From Phlegmacium glaucopus (lineage: Eukaryota; Basidiomycota; Agaricomycetes; Agaricales; Cortinariaceae): a stretch of DNA of 64,000 bases. Shown here in pieces: positions 45,512 through 58,509 of this stretch. The first letter of the stretch is position 1, and every line of letters begins with the position of its first letter. A program made the position numbers and the translations under genes. The stretch is from positions 62,001 through 126,000 of the forward strand of contig MU130696.1 of the NCBI GenBank assembly GCA_015039465.1. The letters are read 5' to 3'. The notes under the pieces were generated by a model that saw nothing but the letters and a program-made list of their open reading frames with translations, made no database searches and was not told the origin of the DNA.

Positions 45512-46166
45512 ACCGTGTAGCTTCTAAAAGTGCAGGATTGTGTGAATGATTGTGAAAAGATGACAACTTGGGGTCATTTGAGGCGAAACAAGACTGCTTG
45601 TCACGTTGAAACGACGCGTACTTCTTCAAGTACGTACTATATATCCCTGGGTAGCAATGAGACTCAAAGTTTCGCGTTCACGCTCCCCTCCGAAGGTTAA
45701 AGTGGAAGATGCTAAGCAATATTGAAGTCTCGAAGCAGAAACGAAAGCCGGAAGACACCAACATGTATTATGTACTGTAAATATCTCGTTCGATGCTGAT
45801 TTAACGATATGACCCGCCCATTATGCATCTAAAAGGAAGATGGATTCAATGCTCGCTATCAGTCACGATTAAAAAACCCAGTTGAATTTGACTCGGATTG
45901 AAGGTGGAGGTCTAAATCTGCTACATGATGCCAAACTGTAGTTTTAATGACAATAACTCCCAGACTTCGCTACATTTTTATTTGATGCCTGGACAATGAC
46001 ACTAGGGCGATTGGTACCTCAATGGACTCAAAATGTCTTACAGCGACTCGGGTTTTTGTTTGAAATAAATAAATATGTAATTTCTTAGATATATGCAATG
46101 TATTGGGTGGTGTTTGTGGCATTGAACGGACCGGCCAAGAACGCAACCATTCAAAATTTCGAATCG
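45512..46166. promoter_or_regulatory. Bidirectional promoter region, histone-fold gene / DHR1
   Basis: 655 bp between divergent starts. On the plus side a 10-codon upstream ORF begins at 46093 (ATGCAATG...TGA at 46123-46125), and an in-frame upstream ATG at 46098 would add 23 residues to DHR1. Confidence 0.45.
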
Positions 46167-49100
46167 ATGCCGGGTCCCGTTCGCGAACCTTATAATGCGA
46201 AGGCTCGACGGTCTACGGCAGGTCTGAGGAAGAAAGGAAAACTAGAGAAACACAAAAACCAGAAGAACGAACCTCAAGAAGACCCAAATGCTAATATTTT
46301 GACTCCTGAAAGCAAGGAAGAGAAAGAAACGGCAAGGAGAACTAAATTGCTAGAAGAGGTGCATACATTCTGTTTTAAAAGTGCTGATAATTAGATTTTT
46401 TTCTCAGCTTGCAGCTCAATCAGAAGCGAAATGGACAAGCAAGAAAAAGAAGAGGCTGGAAAAGTACATTGTAAGTTCAAGGATTCATCGTACATGATGT
46501 TAACAAATTTTTCTGTAAAAAGGATAAAAAACTCAAGAAGGAAGAGCGAGTGATGATCTTTGAGAAACTAGCGTCAGTTTCTCATTTATGTTCAGCATCT
46601 TGCCTTGACTTTTCTTAGTCAAACACAGGCTTCCTTATCTTCTGTTGTCTTGCATTCATCCGCTTCGCTGGGAACAGGCAGACTATCTACGCATCAGGAG
46701 TTGCAGGACAGAGCTGAGGATCGAAATGTAAGAAAGGCTATAACCGGTCTACCTGGCAAGCGAAAACGACACCAAGACCACTTTCATGCCCACAGCCCTG
46801 ATGAAGACGATGATGTTAGCGAAGTCGAAAGTCACCCAGAGAGGCTCGAGAAAGAACGGTTTCTACAATCTACCGGAACACTAGCCGAACAAGACGTGAT
46901 CCCGCCGACCGACCCAATTCAATCTCAATCCAAGGCTCATACTCTGCCAGGGGTGGGGAGTGCGTTGCAGAGGAATCCAGATGGCAGCGCTATTGCACCT
47001 AAAATTCGCGCGAAGTCAGAAAAACAGGTATACCATTTCAATGCCATGCATCTCTGACGCTCACCACAAATCAGTCGGTACGTCGCGGATGGGGTCGACA
47101 ACCCACTGCTATTGAGCAAGATGCATCCGATACATCGTTCGACAGTTCTGATTCTGAATATGACTCGACGGACGGCGAGGTGACTGATGCAGAAGGACCT
47201 GCTGTTGCAGAGTCTGAAATCGAGGAAGAAACCAACCCTTCACATGTAGAACAATTATCTGCCCCCGTCAAAAAGAAGGCCCTTGGTTTCAAGGAATGGG
47301 CACTAAAGCAACTCAGCACGGCAAAAGGCTACGAGCGTCGCCAATCACCAGAACCCGCAGTGCCTTCTCAATTAGACAAGGACCAGCCCATCAAAAAGAA
47401 GAGAAAGCTCGACAGCTCCTCATCCACACATGAAATACGCGGTCCTCTTGGCAAAGATTTGCAACTTCCTGCCACATTTTTTGCAAAGCATATTTTGGAT
47501 GTTGGAAAGCAATCTAACTCATATATCAAAGTGGTCGAAGTGAAGCGCCTACCTGAAGTGCAGGAATCCAGAATTTTGTTGCCCATCATCACAGAAGAGC
47601 AACCTATCATGGAAGCAATTTTACTGAATCCTGTGGTCATCATCTGTGGCGAAACTGGAAGTGGAAAGACAACACAAGTCCCTCAGTACTTGTACGAGGC
47701 AGGCTTTGGGACCCCGGGGAGTGGTATGACCGTCATCAGCCTTGCTTTCGACACACCACTCATCTAAAGTAATAGAAAATCCCGGAATGATTGGCATAAC
47801 TCAGCCGCGCCGAGTCGCTGCGATGTCCATGGCAGCGAGAGTTGCTCATGAACTTTCACTCACCTCCTCCCGTGTCTCATACCAAATACGTTATGATGCT
47901 ACTGTCTCTCCTTCAACCTCTATCAAGTTCATGACAGACGGCGTTTTGCTGAGAGAACTTGCAACAGACTTTTTACTTGCAAAGTACTCCATTATCATCA
48001 TCGATGAAGCTCACGAAAGAAGTATGAACACGGATATATTAATTGGCGTCCTCAGTCGCGTCGTCAAGTTGCGAGAGGAAATGTGGAAGGAAGGAAAGGA
48101 AAACGTGAAAGTGAGCCAGCTAGACTGTTCATTCCGTAGCCACAGTTTGATAGTAGGTGCTTTAGCCACTAAGACTTATCATTATGTCTGCTACCCTTCG
48201 TGTCAGTGATTTTGCGGAAAACAAGACTCTCTTTACGACTCCACCACCAGTCATCACAGTTGCGGCTCGCCAGCACCCAGTCACAATACACTTCAGTCGT
48301 CGAACTCGCCCGGATTATGTCACTGAAGCCATCAAAAAAGCCTCAAAGATCCATACTCGTCTGCCCCCTGGAGGGATTCTCATGTTTTTGACAGGTCAAA
48401 ATGAGATCACGGGAGTGTGTAGAAAACTAGAGGTAAAATTTGGCAGGAAGGCAATAGAAGAAAAGAAGCGAAGACGAGGAGGACAGGTGCAGCGACAGGT
48501 CATGGATGAGGACGAAGTTCATACGATTGACTCAAAAACCATGACTCTGGCCAAAGGTAGTTGATCCCTCTATTGATACTTTATAGTGCTAATAATCATT
48601 CTTGCAGCTGATCTCGAGGCAGAGGATATTGATCTAGGAGATGCCGTTAAAGATGATTTAGCTCTGGATGTCGACGGGGATATGAAGGAAGTTGAAGATC
48701 CAGAGGCTTTGGACAGTGATGACGACGACCAATTAGACGAAGAACTCGGATTGGACGACGATTCTGAAGGTGTGTCAATTTTATATTTATAAAGTTTTCA
48801 TTTAACAAGTCATGTAGTACCTATGCACATTGTCCCGCTTTATTCGCTTTTGCCGAGTGAAAAACAATTGCTGGTCTTTCAATCGCCCCCGGCTGATTTC
48901 CGGCTTGTTGTAGTGTCAACTAACATTGCTGAAACGTCTCTGACTATTCCTGGTATCCGTTATGTTGTCGATTGCGGGAGAGCCAAAGAGGTTAGTGTTG
49001 ATCTCCGAATCTTAATCCTGTTATTTATTTGTTCAGCGACGATACGATATTGCGAGTGGCATTCAAACTTTCCAAGTCGCCTGGACCTCAAAAGCTTCAG

Positions 49101-50517
49101 CTGCTCAACGAGCAGGCCGTGCAGGCCGTACAGGACCAGGCCATTGTTATAGGCTTTATTCCTCAGCATTGTTTGAACATCATTTCGAGAAATTTGCCAC
49201 ACCTGAAATCCAACGAATGCCAATTGATGGCGTTGTCTTGCAGATGAAGAGCATGCACATTGATGCTGTTGCCAACTTTCCGTTCCCTACTCCGCCGGAC
49301 CGACCAGCGCTCCTGAAAGCCGAGAAAACGCTTGTATACCTTGGCGCATTACATGTTCCATCGTCTATATCTAGTCCATCTAGCTCGATGGGAGGTCAGA
49401 TAAGCGACCTTGGAAGGGCTATGGCGTTGTTTCCATTGTCTCCTCGTTTTTCAAGGATGCTCGTCAGTGGCCAACAACATGGTTGTCTGCCATACGTCAT
49501 ATGTATCGTGTCTGCTCTGTCTGTTGGAGATCCCTTTATCTACGAAGAGACTATAGACAATGATAACTCAAAAAACTCGGAAGAAGGCGACGGACTTGGA
49601 GACCTGAAAGGAGAAGCTGTTGGAGCCAAGGAAGAGCGCAGATTACTCCGTAAAGCCTTTTTTCAGTCCCATCAAGTGAGCATTCCAGGAACTTCACAAT
49701 CTTTCTCTACTCAATCTTTCTTAGATGCATGCTTCTCTGGGCAACTACACCAGTGATGTATTCAAAACACTCTCTGTGATCGGTGCGTATGAATACGCCG
49801 GAGGCGGGCAGAAATTCTGCTCAGAACACTTTGTAAGACCAAAAGTAGGTTTGGACTTCTCGGTGATTTATGGATTCTCATTTCTCCAAGGCGATGGAAG
49901 AAATTCATAAACTTCGAGCACAAATCAGCAATATTGTCCAGGTCAATTTCCCTGGTACTGACCCGCAGTTTTCATCATCGCTCTCACCTCCCAATGAGCG
50001 TCAGGTAAATTTACCTGCCTCCGCCAGCGCAATCTTTGACCTCGAATCTTAGCTGAAAGTGCTCAAGCAACTTTTGACTGCTGGATTTATTGATCAAGTG
50101 GCAGTTCGTAAGGATTTAGTTGACAAAAGACACTCGGCAGGCATTAAGTATGCTTCATCAAGAGGTGTTGCATACAAGGCGCTTGGTGTATCAGACGACG
50201 TATACATCCACCCATCGTCGTTGCTTTTCAACGCCGCCCCACCAGACTACTTGATTTTTCAGGATCTAGTCCAAACATCTCGCATATACTTGAAAGGTGC
50301 GATTGCTACATACTGCATCCTATACACACAAGCTGACCGTGATCTAGGTCTGACGATCATTAACCCAGCTTGGTTATCGGCCCTTGGGAGGGATGTGCTG
50401 TGCAAATTTTCAAAGCCAGTCAAAAACAATGCTGGTGAATTTATGGTGATCCCTCGATTCGGTCCAGATGCTTGGGAACTTCCCGCAATCAAGGCAGGCG
50501 CCGACATTGGAATTTAG
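46167..50517 (+). CDS. dhr1: DEAH-box RNA helicase DHR1/DHX37 (Ecm16)
   Basis: Nucleolar helicase that displaces U3 snoRNA during 18S rRNA maturation. About 1,250 residues. The start at 46167 gives [17 protein letters not shown], matching the short basic YNxKxR N-terminus of Dhr1 and DHX37. The N-terminal region is Lys- and acid-rich ([18 protein letters not shown]-like stretches). Helicase motifs: [20 protein letters not shown] (I), TQPRRVAA (Ia), [13 protein letters not shown] (II), SATLRVSDF (III), [20 protein letters not shown] (V) and [19 protein letters not shown] (VI). Between motifs III and V is an acidic insert ([20 protein letters not shown]). The HA2 and OB-fold C-terminal domains end at 50517. 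Internal exon borders were not all fixed; introns are about 50-60 nt. Confidence 0.93.
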
Positions 50518-50614
50518 ATTAATACACTGAGAATCTATACTCGCCTCATTTTGCTACTGTTGATTATAATGCATTTAAATCAGTAAATTATCATGTAAGT
50601 AGTCCGAGTGTGAA

Positions 50615-53600
50615 TCATGTTCGCCTTTTCGGGATAAATATACTAGGTTGCGTTTTCTGTCGTTTACGTGGTTGTTCAGGTTTCGATGCTCGGGCTGAAG
50701 CGGAAGTTCCATCGGTGTCTGCAGGTCTTTTACTACCTGGAACCGCGGTCTCGTCTATTGGAGGAATGGGGTGATGAACTGCTGAGCCTGTAGGCTGAGG
50801 TGCGTTCCGATCGGAAGCAGCCTTGAGCTGCTGTGGTGTAACTAGGTCCTGTGGTACTGGTGCCTGTTGTACTGGTGCATCAACTGTTCTTGGCTTTTTC
50901 TTCAGTGGTGCAGTTACTGGCGTTGGGGATGTCGCTCGTGCGAAATAGTTAGGGCCAACCTGCAGTTGTATGAGTACAATATAGATAACAGATAACATTT
51001 GATAGGTATCATAGTTACGTCTACGAGCGAGGAACTTGAGCGTGCATCTTCAATGATTTGGCGCCATGTCGCGTCACTCCTCTCTAACGTGGCGGCATTA
51101 CCAAGGATGAACAAGGAAGACTTAGCCCTTGTTAACGCGACATTCATTCTTCGAGTGTCTGTTTAAATGATTAGCGATCATGTATCAAGCGAAGAAATGG
51201 CAAACTAAATACCTGATAAGAAACCGACAGATTGGAGACCAGGACCTGCACGAACACAAGAAAGAATAATTACGTCCTTCTCCTGACCCTGGAAGCCATC
51301 CACCGTATTAAAATCGATCTTTCCAACAAGCTCTTTACCAAAGCGTTGTTCAAAAAGACGTCGAAGTTCTACTATCTGAGCTCTATACATTGATACAACG
51401 CCAATACGAAAGTCGAAATTGATGGATGCATATTCCTGACGAAGTAGACTGAACAGGGCTGCAGCAACCTGGCATTCAGATTGATTTTTGATAGAATGCC
51501 CGTTGTTTTCTTCATTACCATTCACGTTGAAGAATTTATATGTGCCGAATTTCTTGTGCTCGTGCCATGGTTGCTTAGTTTTGGTCATCATATCTGGGCC
51601 ATCGAGAAGCCTATCTCCGTAGAAAACGCGGCTTGGAAGACGGCTGATATCAGGGTGCATACGATATTGTATACTGTTTGAACGTCAAAGTCACTTGGGA
51701 ACGTACGGGAAAATGTCTCTAAGACACACCTTAAAAGAACGACGGAGTCTTGGCGACTTTTTTGCAATCGAACGAAGAGGGACTGGTTGTAAGCAAAGCG
51801 GGAAGCCTAGAAATGTTTGCTTGAAAGGTAGACCATGTTATTGACACAAACACGCTCACCTCTTGAGATAGAACCGTTGGGGGCAGTTGTTGGGGGTCTC
51901 CCACCATAACACAACGATTACATCCATACTTCAACGGAATCAACGAACTTAATTCGATGGATTGCGCAGCTTCATCAATGATAACCATCTCAAATTCAAT
52001 ATCGCTCAATAACTCGTGGCCAGAGCCAGATAAAGTGCTGCAAACGATGTCGGCTTGCGTCAGGATTTCCCGACGAGTGTTACGTCGCAGGGTATCCAGT
52101 GTACGAGAATCGGACTTCTGTTGGTCCTTCATTCGATCCAGTTTCGTGATCAAAGCCTGTCGTTTCGAGTTAAGTTGCCTAACTTCATTCTCCAGTGCCA
52201 TTGTTCTGGCGCCGTTGTCATGAGTTCCAGTCAATTCTTCAATCATGAGTCTCCTTGTCTGTTTTATGGTTTCGATCTCGACTCGTGTCGCCTTTATTTC
52301 GTTTCCGATGTCATTCAATGGCTTCGAATTGACGTTTAGTTTCTGATCGACGAGATAATCTAGAGAAATATCTCGAACACTCATGTTCATTGCCTGTTCA
52401 GCTCCAACTCGAACGACGTTTATTGTGTTTGTTTTTCTCTGAGAACCGGTATAGCCATTTTTGATTCGCAGAGCTATTTCATCGATAGCAGCATTACTAG
52501 GTGCACAAAGTAATACTTTTTTGCCTCCGAGTGGTTTCTCTTGAGGCGCAACTTTCCATGGTTGGTTCGGTGGAACAGGAATTGGAACATTGAGTCGAGG
52601 CCTTTGGGACATGAAACGGGTTACAAGCCCACAAATTGTGGATGTTTTTCCAGTGCCTGGAGGTCTGATCGGGGTTTAATTATTCATTCCATGAATAGAA
52701 AAGTTAAGCCAGCATTACTGACCCTTGAATAAGAGAAAACCCCTCTGTATTCATAGCCTTCAGGATGGCAGTAGCTTGCGGTTCGTTTACCTTAAATTCG
52801 TCCATTGTGTATTTAAGATCTTTGGCATCAACTTCGGGTGCCTTTGGTAGTGAAGGACGCAATATAAAGTCGCAAAGATCGTTATATTGCAATGAAAGTA
52901 AAGCCGCATATTCCCTGTGTAATGTACTCAAGCTGAGGCTTTATTAACATGCAATTCCACAGACAAAAAGGTGAGTGTATATACCTGAAGACCTTGCTGA
53001 TTTGCCATAAAGTTGTAACCTGTAGACCTGGATCTCCAGGGCCGCTTCTAGCGTAACAACGAACGGTGAACTGAATCCCGGTTGGTAATGCTTTATAGCT
53101 TTTGACTTTGGCCATTGTGCGCTTTGGGTGGTTATGCTGCCATAGGAGCACAATATCAGTCTCCGCCAAATACCAGTCTCTTCGGACACTCTCGGAAATC
53201 GATAAATCGATCTCAAGCCAATCGTCAGAAAAGAGGCGGGATTCCACTTTGCATGGATAATTGTCTTGTTTCTCCTCCTTTGACTGGACGAGTTGTGCCC
53301 AACACTCCATCAACAGGAGAGGTTGGAAAACTCGAAAATAGTGTTCATAGCTCTCAAACCGATCGGGGACATGGGCAAGTTGAATCTTTTCTCCTGGAGG
53401 CTCCGGTCCAACATGACCATAGTCCCAAGACAGTAATACCCTGTGTAAATCGGAGATATCTGGTCGCAAACGGAGGGCAGCATTGCGTTGTTGTTTTTGG
53501 CGAAGGAGTCTCTCCTGCATTGGATTGCTACGAATTGGAATATCCAGAGTCTTGATCTGTCGTCGTTCAACTCGTTTCGTTTTCTGAGTGGTGTTCCGAG

Positions 53601-56600
53601 GAGACTTGGGAAATCGGCCAAGAGTGGATAAGCCGGTGGGGGGTGCAAGATTTTCCTCGTCACTATCTGATTGACTTGATTCTGACGACTCCGACACAGC
53701 ACTTCGACTCGCAGCTTCATTCTTCGGCTCATTTTTGGAACGTTGGTTTTGGGGTACTGTCTTAGAACTTCCTGCAGTCGCAACTGTCGTTGTGCTCGTT
53801 CTTCGAAAGGAGGGGATAGTTGTCTGCGAGTCCAGTGTTTTCCGATCATGTTCGGAAAAGATTTTGGCGGAAGATGACGATGAATGAACAGAAGGCAACG
53901 AAGTCCTTGGGAAGTGTCCCGTAACCTTGGAAGATTGTGCTTTGCCTTGAATGTAAGGTCGAGGCTCTTGTACCGATTTCGCTTTCTCCTCTTTCACGGG
54001 CAATTTGGAAGATACCGTGTGGGATACTATTTCAACTTCGTCGTCTTCGTCAAAGTACGCAAGTACACCTGCCAATTTCGCCAATCGGGCAGAGTCAAGG
54101 CGTGTCCTGTCTTCACGAATTTTCGTGTTGTTCATTGCGCCTTCAACATGCTTTCGAAGTTTCGAGAGTCCGATGTCTGATGGTCGTATACAAACATTCT
54201 TCATAAGGTCCAGTAGACTTTGTAGGAGAGCAAACGATTGGTGCAACAGTTCCTCGTCCGTAAGCCGTAACCACCTTACAAGCTCTGGTAAAAACTCTTG
54301 TAAAGTTCCAACCATCTGCTGCCCGATCCGTGAAATTTTGCCTGGAGTTGCAGACTTGGCAGAAGCTTTTGTAAAAGAGTTGGCTGCATTTTCGATGACC
54401 CGCCAGTGACTCAGCATGTCTCGGGCCAGAATAAGGGCATCTCTCATCCAAACCACCATATCCGGGGTATCAAAGTAAGGGGCCCACATGGGCGTACGCT
54501 TGTAAATTGTCGATAGGGCCTTTGTCGTGAGCTTCCAGAACTGAAGCATGCGAGCAGCTGGCCCTTGATCATCATTTGATCGGAGGAAAATCGAACTTTG
54601 AAGCAAGCCATCGGGACTAGTGCAGAGAACCTCGACGATGTCCGTAAAACAACGGACTAAGGTTTTCGATAAGCTGCATGCTTCCGGTAAGGTCGCAGCA
54701 TAGCGTTCAAATGTTACAAGAAAATCAAATATGCCGTCCAACGCTTCAACTGGAAGGTTTTCCAATAGAGCTCGGAAACAGTCCATACGGCCGTCGACGT
54801 CAAACGCAAGGCCGATCAAAGTTTGTGCAGCCACCTGAAAGTCTTCAATGGGGGATAACAGGAGCATAATTACTGCTTTTCCGGCACCGACATGACGTAA
54901 AACTTCTAGACCCGAAGTGGAGATCCCATAATCCGAAAATGTGGAAATCAACGCAAGAAAACCACTCTGTATCGTGTGAAGAGATTGATTGACTTTGTCA
55001 AGTAACTGATCGCCTTGCGGAAATTTCCACTGTTTGGAGAACACCGACGACCTGATGGAAGCTAAATGTGCAGCCTTCGCTACGATGCAAATAATACTGG
55101 CAATGGCTGTGGTGTCTTGCGTTGGTGATGTAGAATACAACTTCTTCCACATTTGTGTTCGAATGGTCAAGATGGAGAGTGCATCTGGAACGGTGTCCTG
55201 CTTGATACGGCCAAGGGCCTGACACAAACTCTTTATAGTTCTCGTAACTTCTTGGATGTCGGCGGTGATAACCTCTTCCACGAGATGCCGCGCGGAGTCC
55301 CGTGCGTCCTTCCAGTTGGCTACGTGATAGTCATTTGCGTAGGCTACCGAAATAATGATGTTGGAATGACTGTCCAGGGTGCTTAACACGACGTCAAGTT
55401 GATTTCGGTGACTATCTCGGCACCTGCGAAAGTCACTGGAAAGAATCTAGTCCCAAAAACATTTCAATGCCAGCGACAACTACTTATATAGGGAATCTAC
55501 TTACACCTATGGCAGTCTTCAAAACAGCCGGTCGAACGCTTCGGAATCGTTCATGTTGCGCCTCTTCGCATAAAAAGTCAATTAATTTAGTCAATACATC
55601 TCCATAAACTTGATGGTCGCGTATCGTTAGGAGGAACTCTTGAAACCAGGCCAAATGCCAGATTCCGTGTTGGGAGGGATCACTTGACTGTAACAGTTCA
55701 AGAAACGCAGGATTGTCTTTAATGGCATCAAATACAATTTGAGGATATTCGGGCCCCTCGCAGTTCCAGAGAGCTTTACCGAGCCGCTTTACCATAAGAA
55801 TAAAACATTTCAACACTTCAACGAAGTCTATGAAAGTAGAAAACCCGGACTGAGTCAACTGTAATGGGAAGAGAAGGTATAACAACTTACGAGGGCCTTG
55901 GTCATGAAGATGACTCGTCACCATACGACCGATATTGATGCGTTGCCGAGATGTGGAAGTAAGAAACTCTGGAGGTATAAGTCGTAGGGCAGAATGGAAC
56001 CCCGACCACAAATCAAATGATCCCGCGAATTCAAGTTGCGTATTAAGATTTGGTGGAGCTGTTGTACTCAAGGAAGGTTGAGCGGGCCCGCTGTGAGACG
56101 CGTGTATGGCATGAGCAAGGACACCAAGCGCGTTAACATGTGAGTCAAGAAATTTATCGGGGGCGATGAGCGAACTGTTTGACGCATGACCCTTTGCCCA
56201 TGTACGCAATACAGGACTTGCAACGATCAATAGGACGAACATACCAGGGGGCAACGGATCGGTAGGCCAGCCAGTTGAACAGTTTGAAGGGGCGTATGTA
56301 CGGAGAATGGTCTGTATTCTGGAATCGCAGAAAATAGTCCAGTTAGAAACCATTCGGTATACAGTAGCTGGCGGGAGTTCTGCTAATGTCATCTGTTGAT
56401 TCAAATCTAATGCTGGCGTGAGGGTGAAGCCAGCATTAAGGACATCCTCAAGAACAAATTCAAGCTCTCTGTCCTCGATATTCTTGATAAATTGATTCAC
56501 TTGCACAATGTTAAATGCACCTAAAAATCTGATTGGTTCACGATGATCCAATGGAGAAAAAAACAAATGGAAAGTCAGAGAGTGGCGACAAATGGGTCGA

Positions 56601-56939
56601 GTGGCAAACATACGTGGTCTGAGAAACGACCTTGGCCGTTTCAAGGCCTCCAACACAAGATGAACAGCAAGTTAGACATTGTTGGAGCCTTTTTTTCCAT
56701 ACTTCAACCGGGTCGCTGTTGTATGCGAACAAACGAAGCAAGAAAGTGGCTGCATCGATGGTAATGATATTGACCTTCTCACAAAACCAGTGTAGATCTC
56801 CCGAGGAAGTAGACGGAATATCCATCAGATAGGAGTAGACTTCACCAAGTACTCCATCGTCTAATTGCTCACTATTAACGGGCTCGTCGCGAAGTGTGGC
56901 AAGGAGTTTTTCGATTCTATTGGATACGCTCCGTGACAT
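50615..56939 (-). CDS. sen1: Sen1/senataxin superfamily-1 RNA/DNA helicase
   Basis: Terminates non-coding transcription and resolves R-loops in the nucleus. About 1,900-2,000 residues from the ATG at 56939 (MSRSVSNRIEKLLATL). The N-terminal half (to about 54.0 kb) is the helical Sen1_N region, with segments such as WHLAWFQEFLLTIRDHQVYG and ILARDMLSHWRVIENAANSF. A Ser-rich linker follows. The helicase core has FSLIQGPPGTGKTSTICGLV (motif I), VLLCAPSNAAIDEIALRI (Ia), VIIDEAAQSIELSSLIPLKY (II), MVGDPQQLPPTVLSQE (III), YRMHPDISRLPSRVFY (IV), DGFQGQEKDVIILSCVRA (V) and MNVALTRAKSSLFILGN (VI). The C-terminus is basic and Pro/Gln-rich and ends KRQKTQPSIFIPKRRT, a possible nuclear signal. The family call is certain; some small exons are unresolved. 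Confidence 0.95.
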
Positions 56940-57185
56940 GGAACTGTGCGAGCGGGTAAGCTTGTCCAGCGAGATGTAGGCCTCCAAAAAGGCCTACGTA
57001 GGAGGCAAAAGAGATGAATGGGTTGAAATGGAGGTCAATTGAGTAATAATTTTTTATAGGGAGGAGACTACAGGGTCATCATGGGACGCTATTTGCTTGA
57101 GGCACGTGGATGTGAGTTGGATGTGAGTTTGACTCTTCAGTCTGACTCAGTTTATATTCCTCTAAGTTGGTCACCGGGTCTCTCC
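56940..57185. promoter_or_regulatory. Bidirectional promoter region, SEN1 / translin, with nested palindromes
   Basis: 246 bp between divergent start codons. A perfect 7-bp stem GTAGGCC...GGCCTAC with an 8-nt loop spans 56976-56997. It overlaps a 10-bp palindrome CCTACGTAGG at 56993-57002. An 11-bp tandem (GGATGTGAGTT twice) lies at about 57108-57129. Confidence 0.5.
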
Positions 57186-58198
57186 ATGGATTTCCAAGAA
57201 TTACAGAAGCTCAATGCTCTGCTCGATCGTGAGGTGGAACTTCGTGAGGTCAATTCCCTCGTGCTCGATGTAACGCCCCGTTCTCCCTTTCAAACATATT
57301 TTAGAGCATCAAGGAACAAGTGGATGCACTGGACAAAAAGACCCGTGCAATGATTGGCCTGCTCAACAAGATTCATTCGACCCCCTCGGACGCCAGTCAG
57401 TCCTATCTAATCACCATCATGATATTCTATCTTGTCACTTATCATGCCATGATTGTAGTGCCTGCTTTGCTGAGCTCAATTCAGCCAGTGCTGCTTAGCT
57501 GTCAGGAGAACACTTTTGCACTCTCTTTGATAATACCTGAAAACCAATTCTGGAGATGGAAAGATATGTGGTCTAATTCCATTAGAACTGCCGTCTTCGC
57601 TGCTGCTTTGATTGAGTATCTCACATCGCGGACATTACTGACGCTCCATCGTGCTGCTGAAACAATCGGAAGTAAGGCTCTGCCAGCTTTTTCCCAAAAA
57701 TATTCCTATTTCATAACTACTTGGGTCAGTCAAAGAGGAGTGGAGTGATCGCATAACCCTGCCCGTCGAAGACTACCTCCATGCCTTAATCAGTCTAGTG
57801 AACGAGTTGGTCTGTCTCATCCCTGTGATCCTCTCCTCAATAGCCTGACCCTATGTTCAAAATATCAGGCGAGACTAGCTGTCAACGCCGTCACTCTGAG
57901 CAAATTTGATGAACCAATCAAGATTTCAATCTTCGTCAAGGATATATTTGTTGGCTTCACAATGGTGAACTATCTCTCAAACTTTTACTTATAGCCCTAA
58001 TAATTTCTCAGCTCAATTTGAAAAACGACACCCTTCGTCGAAGGTATGACAGTTTGAAATATGACATCAAAAAAGTAGAGGAAGGTATGTACGGATTTTT
58101 TTTCCTTTCTTTCTTAACTAAGTCACGGAACAACTAATAATACAGTGGTTTATGATGTCTCTCTTCGAAAACTTGCTCCCACTCCGTCACCGGCTTGA
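57186..58198 (+). CDS. tsn1: Translin
   Basis: Octamer-forming single-stranded DNA/RNA-binding protein; with TRAX it makes the C3PO endoribonuclease. Seven exons: 57186-57248, 57305-57395, 57459-57671, 57730-57809, 57869-57964, 58012-58084, 58146-58198; 222 residues, a normal length. The start MDFQELQKLNALLDREVELR is followed by SIKEQVDALDKKTRAMIGLL, QFWRWKDMWSNSIRTAVFAA, EEWSDRITLPVEDYLHALIS, RLAVNAVTLSKFDEPIKISI, FVKDIFVGF, DTLRRRYDSLKYDIKKVEEV and VYDVSLRKLAP. An in-frame ATG at 57081 would add 35 residues without family support. No TRAX gene is in the window. Confidence 0.95.
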
Positions 58199-58509
58199 CA
58201 TACCACTACTACTCTGGCCCTCTGGATTCTGAAATTAGGAAGAGCACGAGCATGTGAAGAGAGTAAATATCTGTTGAAAGCCGAAATTGACATCCCTCCG
58301 ATTCTAGTACTTATGTATTCTTACTACAAGCTTCCTGCAGCTGTCGGAGTTCTAATCCCTTTAATCAACAAATTGAACAATTATTGCGTTGTGACGGTGT
58401 GACCTTTATACAAGTTGGTCCTTGGCCTATGAGTTCTGGCCTTGCATTAGCTTGCTCATGCCTGGGGAACGCCTAAGTACATTGCAACCGAAGCTTGCAC
58501 CCAGAGATT
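58199..58509. other. Intergenic, no supported gene
   Basis: Tandem spacing between translin and SGF29; short unremarkable open frames only. Confidence 0.35.
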
